A stretch of DNA of 30,935 bases from Rhizomucor pusillus (GCA_900175165.2 FWWN02000662.1:1-30935), one strand, 5' to 3'. Positions 22,424-30,658 are shown, counted from the first letter of the stretch. A program made the numbers and translations. The notes: a model not told the origin generated them from the sequence alone.

Positions 22424-23925
22424 TTGATGGACATGAGGACATGGATGACCTCCAAACCGACTCCAAGACTGATGCGCTGGATAAATGAGGTCGAACTGTA
22501 CGACCCGAAGATTTCACACAAGCCCGGGAAAGAGAACGGTGTCCCCGATACGTTGTCAAGGCAGAAGTACGAGCAAGGCCCTGATCCGGAAGAGAAGTCG
22601 TTAGAAGCCGACTTCCTGGATGCGATCGATCAGCACAAGTTACCCCCGGATCACACCAAGGATTGGCAAAACTACTATGTCAAGCCGCCCGCCGATATGC
22701 CTGACTCGGTCGCCAAGTACTCGGAAGCCCAACGACAACACTTTGTCATTCGCAACGACAGATGTATCGCAAGATCACGTTCAAGAACGACAAGGATTCG
22801 GAGGTCGTTTAGGACCAAAGAGCTTGCGAAGCGGGTCCTATTTACCCAGACAGGCGCAAGCTCTTTGGTCCTAGACGACCTCCTTCCAAGACTTTTGAGG
22901 TCCGTTTCCTGCCTTTCGCCCTTTGTGCCGACAAGATCCTACAGTTCCACGATGGTTTCGGCCATGCAGGAAACCTTACCGTATATGACCTCATGAAGAC
23001 CCGTTACTGGTGGCCGAATATACGCACAGATATCAAGGCCTAGCTGCGATACCGCCCTGCATGCCAGATGAATGGTCCCCGCACAAGTGAGCATAAAGAC
23101 GAGATGCGCCCCTTGAATACCCCTCCTGCCTTTGCTCGCTGGCATCTCGACTTTATCGCCGAACTTCCCAAGTCGGTCCATGGCAACAAGTGGATCCTGG
23201 TTGCGGTAGATTCGATAACAAACTGGCCCATTGCTTGTGCTGTTCCTGTTGCTTCTGGCAAGGCTGTTGCTGACTTTATCTATGAGGAGATCGTCATGCG
23301 TTTTGGCTGTCCCAAGGGAATCCTGACTGATCGTGGTGCGAGGTTCATGAGCAACGTTGTCAAGCTGTATGCCGAGCGTGTCAAGATGAAACACAAGTTG
23401 CCCTCTGCGTTCTACCCAAGGTCCAACGGCATATGTGAACGTTTGAACGGCACTCTGAAGCAAATGTTGCGTAAATACACGAACGGTGCTTTCCACATAT
23501 GGGACGAATACCTGCATACTGCCCTCTTTGCCTGTCGTATTCGTACCCATGCGACCTCTGGTTACAGCCCTTTCAAAATGGTATATAGACAAGACCCAGT
23601 TCTGCCGGGCGACCCCCTAAGCCCGTACATTAGTGACTATCCTCTCAAGGACCCGCGCGTTGATGCAGAACTACAGGCTCAAGAGTTGTAGAAGCTCCAC
23701 CAAGTTCGTGCTGCTGCGACTGCTAGAATGAAGGCCGTCAGTCAGAGAGACAAAGAGAAGTGGGACGCTGCCCTCGACAAGGTGGACTTTGAAGCTGGCT
23801 ACTACGTCAAGCTGTCACATGAAGGACGCTATGGCCTAGAACCGCGCTACCAGGGCCCCTACTTGGTAATTGACAAGAACGCTGACTATGGTACCTACAA
23901 GCCTTGTTCAGGGGCCAACAAGTAG
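22424..23925 (+). pseudogene. Ty3/Gypsy RNase H tail and integrase remnant, hairpin inserted
   Basis: The 3' half of pol. Seen: KPTPRLMRWINEVELYDPKI and HKPGKENGVPDTLSRQ (end of RNase H, 22450-22565); the H2C2 zinc region HDGFGHAGN...MKTRYWWPNI...PACQ (22950-23070), where the first Cys has become Tyr and a TAG interrupts at 23041-23043; the integrase core WHLDFIAELP, LTDRGARF, ICERLNGTLK (23140-23470) with all three DDE acids kept; and a C-terminal GRYGLEPRYQGPYLVID segment. A TAG splits the frame at 23689-23691. A hairpin element (22800-22883) interrupts the linker before the zinc region. The core alone is an open frame of about 200 codons, so decay is recent or uneven. Confidence 0.88.
22800..22883. 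mobile_element. Hairpin element, GGAGGTC family, inserted in the integrase remnant
   Basis: Arms 22800-22828 and 22855-22883 (29 nt) are inverted repeats with one mismatch, around a 26-nt loop. Each arm reads GGAGGTCG(T/C)TAGGACC then AAAGAGCTTGCG, with T or TC at the variable step. It breaks the Gypsy reading frame: the left flank ends GGATTCGGAGGTC and the right flank resumes GAGGTCCGTTTCCTG. GAGGTC thus occurs both in the target and in the arm. Non-coding. Confidence 0.85.
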
Positions 23926-23936
23926 TTCGGGGGGAA
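23926..23936 (+). other. Polypurine tract of the Ty3/Gypsy remnant
   Basis: A GGGGGGAA run lies directly before the TGTCGGGG start of the 3' LTR, just after the integrase stop codon. This is the expected place for plus-strand priming. Confidence 0.75.
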
Positions 23937-24275
23937 TGTCGGGGATCAGAAACCACGAAAACGCTTCAGATCAGTAATCAACCCGGCAAAACCATTACGC
24001 CGAAAACATGTCTGATTGGCTGGCTTGGAGGAACATTCCAGCCTTACCGGGAAGGTCCTCGCTAAGTGAAGCTAGTTCACCAACCTACTTAGAAGATTTC
24101 CATAGACTTGTATACTTCCTGTATCCTCAAGAAGCTTCCTTGTAAATAGATATAAATATACGTCGTTATAAAATTAAAGTCCAATATCGGATTCGCCAGT
24201 AAAGATATTGTAGCCTTTATTGCCGGAATATTGATGCTTCAAGCACGATAAACATCTAGGGACATGCATACGACA
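23937..24275 (+). repeat. 3' LTR of the Ty3/Gypsy remnant (family G)
   Basis: 339 bp from TGTCGGGGATCAG to TACGACA, with TG...CA ends and short inverted termini TGTCG/CGACA, placed right after the polypurine tract. It holds a TATAAATA-like box near 24150. Its first 45 nt match the fragment at 30663-30710. A 4-nt spacer (TTTT) separates it from the next LTR-like repeat. Confidence 0.8.
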
Positions 24276-24279
24276 TTTT

Positions 24280-24632
24280 TGTCGGATTCGTCCTTTCCTA
24301 GATGTCTAGTCCTTCGATATTTCCTCGAACCGGGTTCAATCTAGCAGTTATACAGGGAGAAATCCGAATAAAATAGGCAGAGGATGTTCTCGATTGAAAA
24401 GATTGTTCTTTATTCTATTCAATTGGTTGTATATATACTTTTCTAATGGGATAATCCTGGAAGTAACTAGAATATGCTCAATCTATCTTTACACTTGGAT
24501 ATTCAAGTTTCTTCCCGTATGTTCTCAGAGTTTCTTTGAACTTCCTAATTTTCATTGTTCAACTCCGCAGTCCCGGTTTCCATTTTTGGTCGGCCGGGAT
24601 TTCTGCGCGTGAAGCGCCTATAGCTGGGGACA
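24280..24632 (+). repeat. Solo LTR-like repeat A, upstream of tRNA-Arg
   Basis: A repeat of 342-353 bp starting TGTCGGATTCG and ending near GGGGACA. It aligns end to end, roughly 90% identical by eye, with the copy at 30306-30658 on the other strand. Both have a TATATATA run and no coding capacity. The end of clear homology (24621) is 32 nt, and the CA end (24632) 21 nt, upstream of the tRNA-Arg 5' end. No internal retroelement genes adjoin, so it is probably a solo LTR. No matching target duplication was found. Confidence 0.8.
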
Positions 24633-24653
24633 ATCCAAAGAGACCATAGCAGA

Positions 24654-24726
24654 GGGGCTATGGCCAAATGGATAAGGCGCCTGACTACGAATCAGGAGAT
24701 TCCAGGTTCGACCCCTGGTAGCCTCG
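24654..24726 (+). tRNA. tRNA-Arg (ACG)
   Basis: 73-nt cloverleaf: acceptor GGGGCTA/TAGCCTC with one G-T pair, D arm GCCAAATGGATAAGGC, anticodon arm CCTGA-CTACGAA-TCAGG with anticodon ACG (A34 normally edited to inosine), T arm CCAGGTTCGACCCCTGG, discriminator G. No intron. A T5 terminator is at 24753-24757. Confidence 0.95.
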
Positions 24727-25407
24727 ACTTCCTCAACGGAGGGAATCGTATCTTTTTGTCTTCAAGCTTGTCGTATTGTCGCAGCAAAATCTTTTCTGTG
24801 CGGATTACTAAGCACCGCAGTCGAAGTTATTACGCAATGCTCAACCGCAGTTTATTTTTTTCCTCTCTTCTTATTGAAAAAATGACCACTTGACCTGCCT
24901 TTTTCGGAAGCCCTCTTTATGTAATCCATTTCCCCTTTGAGACGTAAAACGCTAATCTGGCTAGACTCGAGAATGGTTTTTCTCCTTTTATTGGCTCTTT
25001 TTTCCAAAAAATCGCTGTGGAAGCACTTTTTCTGGAGGTTGTAGCGATTTGACGAATGGGAGGAGGGCCGGGTTTTTGAGGGAAAACTGCACTTAATTTA
25101 TACACCTTCCACGTGCCTCGGCTTGAAGACTGTATAACAGGAAATGGGCTACAAAATTAATGTTCGCTTTTGGAGTTGGGCAGACAGAACGGACACCAAT
25201 CCAAGGAACTCGACTTTGAAAACTTTTGGTATTCAGCACCTGTATTCCCACAAAGTCCCTAGCCAGTGTCTTTGTGCGAAGCGCATCGCGACGCCAGGAG
25301 CGCTCCAACATGTTCAGGAGATAAAGAGGTGAGCGCTACTGTTATGAACTTAACCGAAAATTGCGGGCGCATGCGAGCCGCGACGCAGGAGCGCCAACAG
25401 CAAATCA
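24727..25407. other. Non-coding stretch after tRNA-Arg
   Basis: Contains the T5 terminator of the tRNA (24753-24757) and, near its end, a GCGACGCCAGGAGCGCTCC motif (about 25287-25305) that recurs slightly changed at about 25380-25396. Nothing else recognised. Confidence 0.5.
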
Positions 25408-25514
25408 AGAATATACTCCATCGAGCGCCAGTCTGAATAAACCGGAAATTCCACAGCGCCGTGGTTTCAGAAGCGAAGCGGATGCAAAATTGCCGGAGAA
25501 TGGAGGTTTATGAA
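25408..25514 (-). repeat. Dispersed repeat copy 2 (mate at 5088-5194)
   Basis: Inverted relative to copy 1. The same conserved blocks occur in the same order on the minus strand, from TTCATAAACCTCCATT to GGCGCTCG. CG-rich motifs continue on both sides, so the full element may be 150-250 bp. Confidence 0.75.
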
Positions 25515-26070
25515 AGCCAAGGAAGTTTATTCCACAACCTCGGATCAGCACCGGGTTTCCCGCCAAGCGCGCGAGCGTAGCCAGCAAAAAAAGCTTTTTA
25601 TTTAATACAGATAGACCTGAAATCAAAAAATACAGAAAGTCATCTATCGTGTACAGTCTTTTCCGTGATTACGGGCTATTAAGTTGTGTCGAATTCTGGA
25701 TACTACGACATACCGCTATTTCTTTCAGCGTTTCGAGCCGACAGACAAAAATAATAATGTCGTGCACGGACTCCAGCAATTTCCTTCTTGGTCCCTTCCC
25801 TTTTCATCCATATCTCTATTGCATAATCGCAATTAAAACGTTTTATTCTTGTAGCTATTCCTTTATTACTTTCAGATGCTTCCAGTAATTTCTACAGTCC
25901 ATCGGACTACAACATGAGCCTGTAGTTCTCCCACCTGTCGTGTCCAGGTGTAACGACCACCTATTTAATACGATGTCTGCTAAATGACAGTATAACCATC
26001 TTCAAACTTCATCACAAAAAATATAATGGAGAGTGGCGTAGATGTCTGTCTTCTTTGTCTTTATTCTCAG
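25515..26070. other. Non-coding stretch between the dispersed repeat and the long hairpin
   Basis: No gene or element can be supported. The last 150 nt may include the downstream part of the interrupted ISXO2-like gene, but similarity is too weak to claim. Confidence 0.4.
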
Positions 26071-26328
26071 GAGGTCATCTAGAACCACAGGTATGATGTT
26101 CCTCCTGTTCAAGTCCCCGCTCCGCGAGGCTACCCGGGTTTTCGAGAATATGCGATGGTCGCTCGACTGATCTTAATACAGTAATTTTCTGCCATGCAGA
26201 AAGATTCAGAAAACTTTATATGTGTCCGAACTTCAAGCGACCACCGCATATTCTCGAAAACCCGGGTAGCCTCGCGGAGCGGGGACTTGAACGGGAGGAA
26301 CATCATACCTGTGGTTCTAGATGACCTC
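26071..26328. mobile_element. Long-arm hairpin element (93-bp arms), GGAGGTC-type ends
   Basis: Inverted repeats 26071-26163 and 26236-26328 (93 nt, two mismatches) flank a 72-nt loop. The ends read GAGGTCATCTAG, as in the shorter hairpins, but the arm interior is unrelated to AAAGAGCTTGCGC. No coding capacity. It begins directly where the ISXO2-like transposase remnant loses similarity, so it probably inserted into that gene or broke it. Confidence 0.88.
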
Positions 26329-26329
26329 T

Positions 26330-27056
26330 TATCAGTGTGTACATTTGTAAAGGGTCTTAAAAATTTCTTTTACGATTTACAGTTTGATGCTTATAGGCTA
26401 TATTTTTAAATTAGTATACCCTTTCCAGGAATTAGTGTAAATTGTAGTTCCTCTTTTAACATACATTTTTATAATTTCATCTGTATTTTTTATATTTCTT
26501 TCTTCGATAGGAGGTAAAAACAGCTTTTAATTTATAGCTATAGTTTTGTTTTTCAATATACTTCTTTCTATCCCACCAATAACCCATGCACCTTCCACTT
26601 TTTGACCTCTGTTATATTTTCTTTTTCCAATTTTACTCTCATCTAATTCGACGATTTTATTACGACCTCCAATTTCTCTATCTCTGCTAAAATACTGTTT
26701 TTCACTTAAGTACTTTCTAAATATTTTGTTATATGATGACACTGTATTTTTATCAATACTTAAGCTAGCAGCTATAAACGAGGATGGAGCTTTCCCCAAA
26801 AATAAATATAAAGTATGTAATTGTATATTTATAGTAAACGCAACCTACTAAAGATTGTACCATTAAAAGGGGAAATGGCTTTTCTACACTTATATTTACA
26901 TACATATAATTTTTTATTTAAATTTAGGACGGTTTCTTTACCACACTTTATGCATTTCTCATACTTATTTATGTAGCTATTTTCAATTAAATATATAAGT
27001 GCATCGATCTCATTATCAAAAATTTTCTTTAATATTTCATAAGGTTCTATGAGCAT
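26330..27056 (-). pseudogene. ISXO2/Merlin-like (IS1595-type) transposase, decayed
   Basis: Read on minus from 27056. An N-terminal zinc ribbon CIKCGKETVLNLNKKLYVC...CRKAISPFNGTIF is followed, after one frameshift near 26830, by a helical segment and the catalytic start IVELDESKIGKRKYNRGQKV, EGAWVIGGIER, which is diagnostic of the ISXO2-like DDE family. A TAA stops the frame at 26529-26527. Beyond it the sequence reads YVKRGTTIYTNSWKGY, where the second catalytic Asp (normally TD.WKGY) is Asn, then a TVNxKRNF-like stretch with another stop. Similarity ends at the hairpin (26328). The region is much richer in A/T than its surroundings. Related elements are known in microsporidia and other fungi. 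Confidence 0.83.
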
Positions 27057-27232
27057 ATTTAATCATACTTTTATTTTATACGTGAAGTTCAATTTTTTTT
27101 CTTAAAATCTAAAATTTAAGGTTTCTGAGTTCAAATTCGACCTGAGACCTTTATTCGTAAAGATCCCATAATTCTTTGCTTGTTATTCCATTAAAAGCAC
27201 CTACCTAAAGTCTCACAGTATCTTACTGTTCC
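27057..27232. other. AT-rich flank of the ISXO2-like remnant
   Basis: Continues the AT-rich composition to about 27120. May hold the element's terminal repeat, but no pair was identified. Confidence 0.4.
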
Positions 27233-27934
27233 CATTTCTTGCCAAACACTTCACTTGGCTTGCTTGCGGATCCTTGGTGATAGGGCTCGGACTCGGGATG
27301 GGACAGTTGGGACCTCCCATTGGGACTTGCGACGAACAGTGTCCCAGCGTCCCAGGAGTCCTAAGAGTCCCAAGTGCCCTAACGTCTGAAATTTCTCGCT
27401 CCGATGAATTTTTCACGGCGAGCTGCATGCGGCCTATGTCAGAAGCCCAGTGACCTAGACGAGGAACGAAGACGTAAGTCAATGTATCTTAGCTTAAGCG
27501 TCCCAAACCGTCCCAGTGTGACAGCTCAGATGTCCCATTGGGACGTGGGACGGGGTCGTGTCCCATCCCATCCCATTCCATCCCAGTCCGAGCCCTACTT
27601 TGGTGATGCTGGCCCAGCCATTTGCAAAGACGCAGCTGCTTACATTCTTCTGTCTCTTGGGCTTCATGGAAACAGGTTGCTCCTCTTGGAGATTTTCGGT
27701 TTCAGTAGCACTTTGGTCATACATCGAGACGTCCGAGCCGACACGAGTAAATATTGGAATCGATACGATACTTTGGGAATCAGTTTCATATCCCTACACG
27801 CAAGAGGTTTTATTAGATCAGGTTCGGCTGGTAGATTATGTGCTATTTCCACTTACACTTTGAGTGGATTCATAATCTTCGAGATCTGCACGGCGCTTCT
27901 GGGCAGCTTTGGAAGGTTCAGGCAAGTAAGACAT
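27233..27934 (-). pseudogene. N-terminal fragment of an unknown gene, interrupted by a MITE
   Basis: Family not recognised. Exons on minus: 27934-27857 (starts MSYLPEPSKAAQKRRADLED, 26 codons), 27793-27644 (50 codons, ends MKPKRQKN), then an exon starting 27608 that is cut by the MITE at 27597-27281. It resumes at 27280 in a frame reading GSASKPSEVFGKKWEQ before a TAA at 27235-27233. All borders are GT-AG and phases agree once the MITE and one copy of the 8-bp duplication are ignored. A GTAAGA at 27237-27232 could be another donor, so the original gene may have been longer and its remainder replaced by the AT-rich element. Composition is acidic and Ser/Gln-rich, with a basic end. Confidence 0.5.
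27281..27597. mobile_element. hAT-like MITE with target-site duplication
   Basis: 317 bp bounded by inverted repeats TAGGGCTCGGACTCGGGAT (27281-27299) and its near complement ending AGTCCGAGCCCTA (27585-27597). The interior is full of short GTCCCA/TGGGAC motifs in both orientations, as expected for subterminal transposase-binding repeats. CTTGGTGA (27273-27280) precedes it and CTTTGGTGA (27598-27606) follows it. This is an 8-bp duplication with one extra T, the length produced by hAT transposases. It lies inside an exon of the flanking gene fragment. Confidence 0.8.
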
Positions 27935-28614
27935 GGTTGATAGAATAGTGATCAGGAGGAAGATATGGAATCGAGCGAATTGAATGAAGTCGGTCGTCTT
28001 GAATGGAGATGGTGGTTCTTGTATTTTTCTCGCTATACTGCAGATGATGGTACGGTTTGTCATCACGTCATACAGCTGTGGATAAATGCTGTGCAAAATA
28101 CTATGAGTTATGCCGTGCGTAGGAATGATGAATATATGCTGAACATATGTGAGGGAGTAATACGACGGGATGCGCAGCTCCTGCTGAGGACAGCTACGTA
28201 GTGACTCCACTTTTTTCTTTTCCTTCGCAAATTCGAAAAGACTTCACACCCAATGTAGTGAATGAAACAGCAGGAACTTGGCAAAGATGCCTTGGAAGGT
28301 CTTCAAATGTAAGTTGCGAGACATCACTATGTGTATTGTAACTTTTAAATCTAAATTGCTGCTTTCTGATTTGTAGATCTGTAGCTATTGCAAAGCAAAT
28401 AAACCTAACCGACGCGTACTTGTCAACAATCTGTTTCCATCGCGTCTTTGCAGCGAGCATCCGCAGATTGATACAACAGCCAAGGTTGACGCAAACGCAA
28501 ACTACGGGTTGACTCTACTATACAGTTGTCGACTGTTTTATGCAACTTTTCTCTTTCCTCATCGACGAAGCCGTTGTTACCATCAGCTGTCGCGTCACAT
28601 TGCATGGGAGGTCT
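27935..28614. other. Stretch without recognisable genes
   Basis: Probably holds the promoter of the minus-strand gene fragment starting at 27934. Minus-strand open frames at 28194-28460 and 28423-28605 show no family features and are not called. Confidence 0.4.
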
Positions 28615-28712
28615 CTAGGATTAAAGAGCTTGCGCTTGTTTGGGTCAAAGGAACCGCTTCCCAAGCTACGCGGGTCTTTTGACCCAAACAAGCGCAAGCT
28701 CTTTAATCCTAG
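28615..28712. mobile_element. Hairpin element, AAAGAGCTTGCGC family, flanked by direct GGAGGTC
   Basis: Arms 28615-28652 and 28675-28712 (38 nt, one mismatch) start CTAGGATTAAAGAGC and continue TTGCGCTTGTTTGGGTCAAA, around a 22-nt loop. Unlike the other copies, the terminal GGAGGTC is a direct repeat here: left at 28607-28613, right at 28712-28718. It therefore looks like a target-site duplication. Confidence 0.88.
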
Positions 28713-29704
28713 GAGGTCATCCAAGCACACTATGATCTAGGGCGCCCTGCTATCGGCTGGATGTCTCTATGCCTTTCCAACTTCTACGTGGATATCCATG
28801 CCTTGGATGTCGAAAAAATCCCGAGACGTCTCCCCCCCCCCAGTAGAACATCAGGAAAGATTCCTCCCGACGCCACGCCTCCTAAACGTCATCCAATGGA
28901 TTATAGACCAAACTCGTTTTAAAGGTTGGCCGTTGATCCGGTGAGGAAGTCATAGATGGACCATCCACGGACGAATCCTTGGATATGGACGACCTCCCTA
29001 GGCTACCTCCATGCATTTTCCCATCGTTCTAAAGTTATTCGGGCTGCTTACGATGACAGTCGTTGGTTGATGGAGTGCATTTGCAGTTATGAGGCACGTG
29101 TCGATTTACTTTTGCAAGTGCTTACAACCAGCAATTTCTGGGAACCATCATAACATGCAGAGAAAGATCAAAGTTGCAATACAATGAGCTCGTTGATTGT
29201 TTCATACTAGCGATTGAACTGGTGATGACTGAATGCGAAGGGCTATGGACATTGATAGTGCAGAATGATGCAAACAGGATATGGAAACCATGTGCTGTGC
29301 TATTTTATAGTATACATTCGACGTAGATATGAGCAAGGCAATGAAGTTACAAATTACGTTCCATTTCCTAAAACATTCTTCAAGAAGGTTCAAAACGTTT
29401 GTTGAAGACATGGCGAAATAAGCGAAATAAGGAAATCATAACATGAACTGCATAAACCCATATACTGCTCAATATGTCTAAATAACTTGGACCTCATAAA
29501 ACAGACTGCTTTCCTATAGCGGCATTCGCGATTATGACAGATTCAAGGATCTTCAACCCTTTTGCAATCACAATTGCGCGAATGAAAACGAACAAATGGA
29601 ATGAATGGACCTCCGCCTTTATTCGTTCGTTTTCGCTCGAGCGGAATTACACGAACGAAGACAAACGAAAAACAGTTAATCGAATAAAGTGCCGACCTCT
29701 ATTT
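28713..29704. other. Stretch without recognisable genes; poly-C run and a short inverted repeat
   Basis: Contains a run of ten C (about 28832-28841) and an inverted repeat built on GAAAACGAAC/GTTCGTTTTC (about 29579-29597 and 29621-29639). The segment ending GGATATGGACGACCTCC (near 28998) resembles the stretch before 22450 in the Gypsy remnant and may be gag-derived, but this is weak. Confidence 0.4.
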
Positions 29705-29761
29705 GGAGGCCATCCAGAATTAAAGAGCTTGCGCCTATTCCTTTAATTCTGGATTGCCTCC
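29705..29761. mobile_element. Short hairpin element, GGAGGTC / AAAGAGCTTGCGC family
   Basis: Arms 29705-29725 and 29741-29761 (21 nt, one mismatch) read GGAGGC.ATCCAGAATTAAAG. The AAAGAGCTTGCGC core is present on the left side only, so the right arm has lost its inner part. This is the shortest copy in the window (57 bp). Confidence 0.8.
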
Positions 29762-29800
29762 TTTACCAATAGTATCAATTGTATTTTAGCACTTGCAAAA

Positions 29801-29838
29801 GGTATAAATAACAGTACAAAAAGCATAGAATAAAAGGC
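29801..29838 (+). repeat. LTR fragment, family D
   Basis: GGTATAAATAACAG followed by AAAAAGCATAGAATAAAA, matching the TATA and AATAAA region of the LTR at 21521-21557. The match does not continue to the LTR 3' end. Confidence 0.5.
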
Positions 29839-30052
29839 ATCTGACAAACCCGCAAGTGTTTGATTTCTGTGTGATCTCCTTACTGCTTGAGATCGTGCCG
29901 TGCACGAACTTCATCTGTTTCCGTCTTTGATACTTCGCCGGCGGGCAAGTTTTATTCTCTTTTCATATACATCTTCATTGTACAAAATTCGGCTTATATA
30001 TTTCTTTTAATTTATCTATCCTTTCATTGTCAAAAACACGAATAGACATAAC

Positions 30053-30202
30053 AGTATAAATAGCCCCAAAAGCAAAAGAATAAATCGATACGCACCTACC
30101 TCGTACCTTGGTGGTCTTCATGGTCTTTTCTCTGTGTGGGTTCGTAACGCAAAACAATAAGCGTTATGATACTCGTAATACAAGGCAAGAAGTGTTACGA
30201 CA
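30053..30202 (+). repeat. LTR 3' part, family D, abutting tRNA-Asp copy 2
   Basis: AGTATAAATAGCC, AGAATAAATCGA, then the CGTAACGC...GCGTTATG hairpin (30143-30168), ending GTGTTACGACA at 30202. The same motif order is seen at 21521-21640. Its end lies 10 nt from the 3' end of the tRNA-Asp gene. Confidence 0.55.
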
Positions 30203-30208
30203 AAAAAG
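30203..30208 (-). terminator. RNA polymerase III terminator (T6) of tRNA-Asp copy 2
   Basis: Six A on plus (T6 on minus), 4 nt after the tRNA 3' end. Confidence 0.8.
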
Positions 30209-30212
30209 TGAC

Positions 30213-30283
30213 TCTCGGACCGGGAATTGAACCCGGGTCTCCCGCGTGACAGGCGGGGATACTAACCACTATACTATCCGAGA
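30213..30283 (-). tRNA. tRNA-Asp (GTC), copy 2
   Basis: 71 nt, identical to copy 1 at 21250-21320. Flanks differ, so the copies arose by an old or gene-sized duplication, or identity is kept by selection. LTR sequence lies on both sides: family D 10 nt beyond its 3' end and repeat B 22 nt before its 5' end. Confidence 0.97.
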
Positions 30284-30305
30284 ATTGCTTGCTTCGCCTT
30301 AGGGC

Positions 30306-30658
30306 TCCTCCCACACATAGGCGCTTCAAGCGCAGAAATCCCGGTCGACCAAAAGATGAGACCAAGACTGCGGAATTTAACAATCCAAATTAAGAAGTTC
30401 AAAGAAGCTCCGAGAACATGCGGGAACAAGCTCGAAGATCCAAGTGTAAAGATAGATTGAGCATACTCTAGTTGCTTCCAGGATTATCCCATTAACAAAG
30501 TATATATACAACCAGTTGAATAGAATAAAGAAGAATCTCTTCAATCGAGAACATCCTCTGCTTAGTTTATTCGGATTTCTCCCGGTATAGCTGCTAGATT
30601 GAACCCGGTTCGAGGAAATATCGAAGGACTAGACATCTTGGAACGGACGAATCCGACA
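30306..30658 (-). repeat. Solo LTR-like repeat B, upstream of tRNA-Asp copy 2
   Basis: On minus, it begins TGTCGGATTCGTCC at 30658 and stays similar to repeat A (24280-24632) to 30317 (strong) or 30306 (weaker). From 30317 to the tRNA 5' end are 33 nt; from 30306, 22 nt. The orientation relative to the tRNA is the same as for repeat A. Confidence 0.8.

Noticed and set aside
22441..22450. GATGACCTCC as another hairpin arm
   Set aside because: It reads as part of a D-M-D-D-L coding segment that recurs near 28990, and no matching left arm was found.
28194..28605. Minus-strand frames as a possible gene
   Set aside because: No recognised motifs and no convincing splice model.
28740..29000. A second gag remnant related to 22290-22450
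   Set aside because: Only scattered short matches; not enough to name it a feature.
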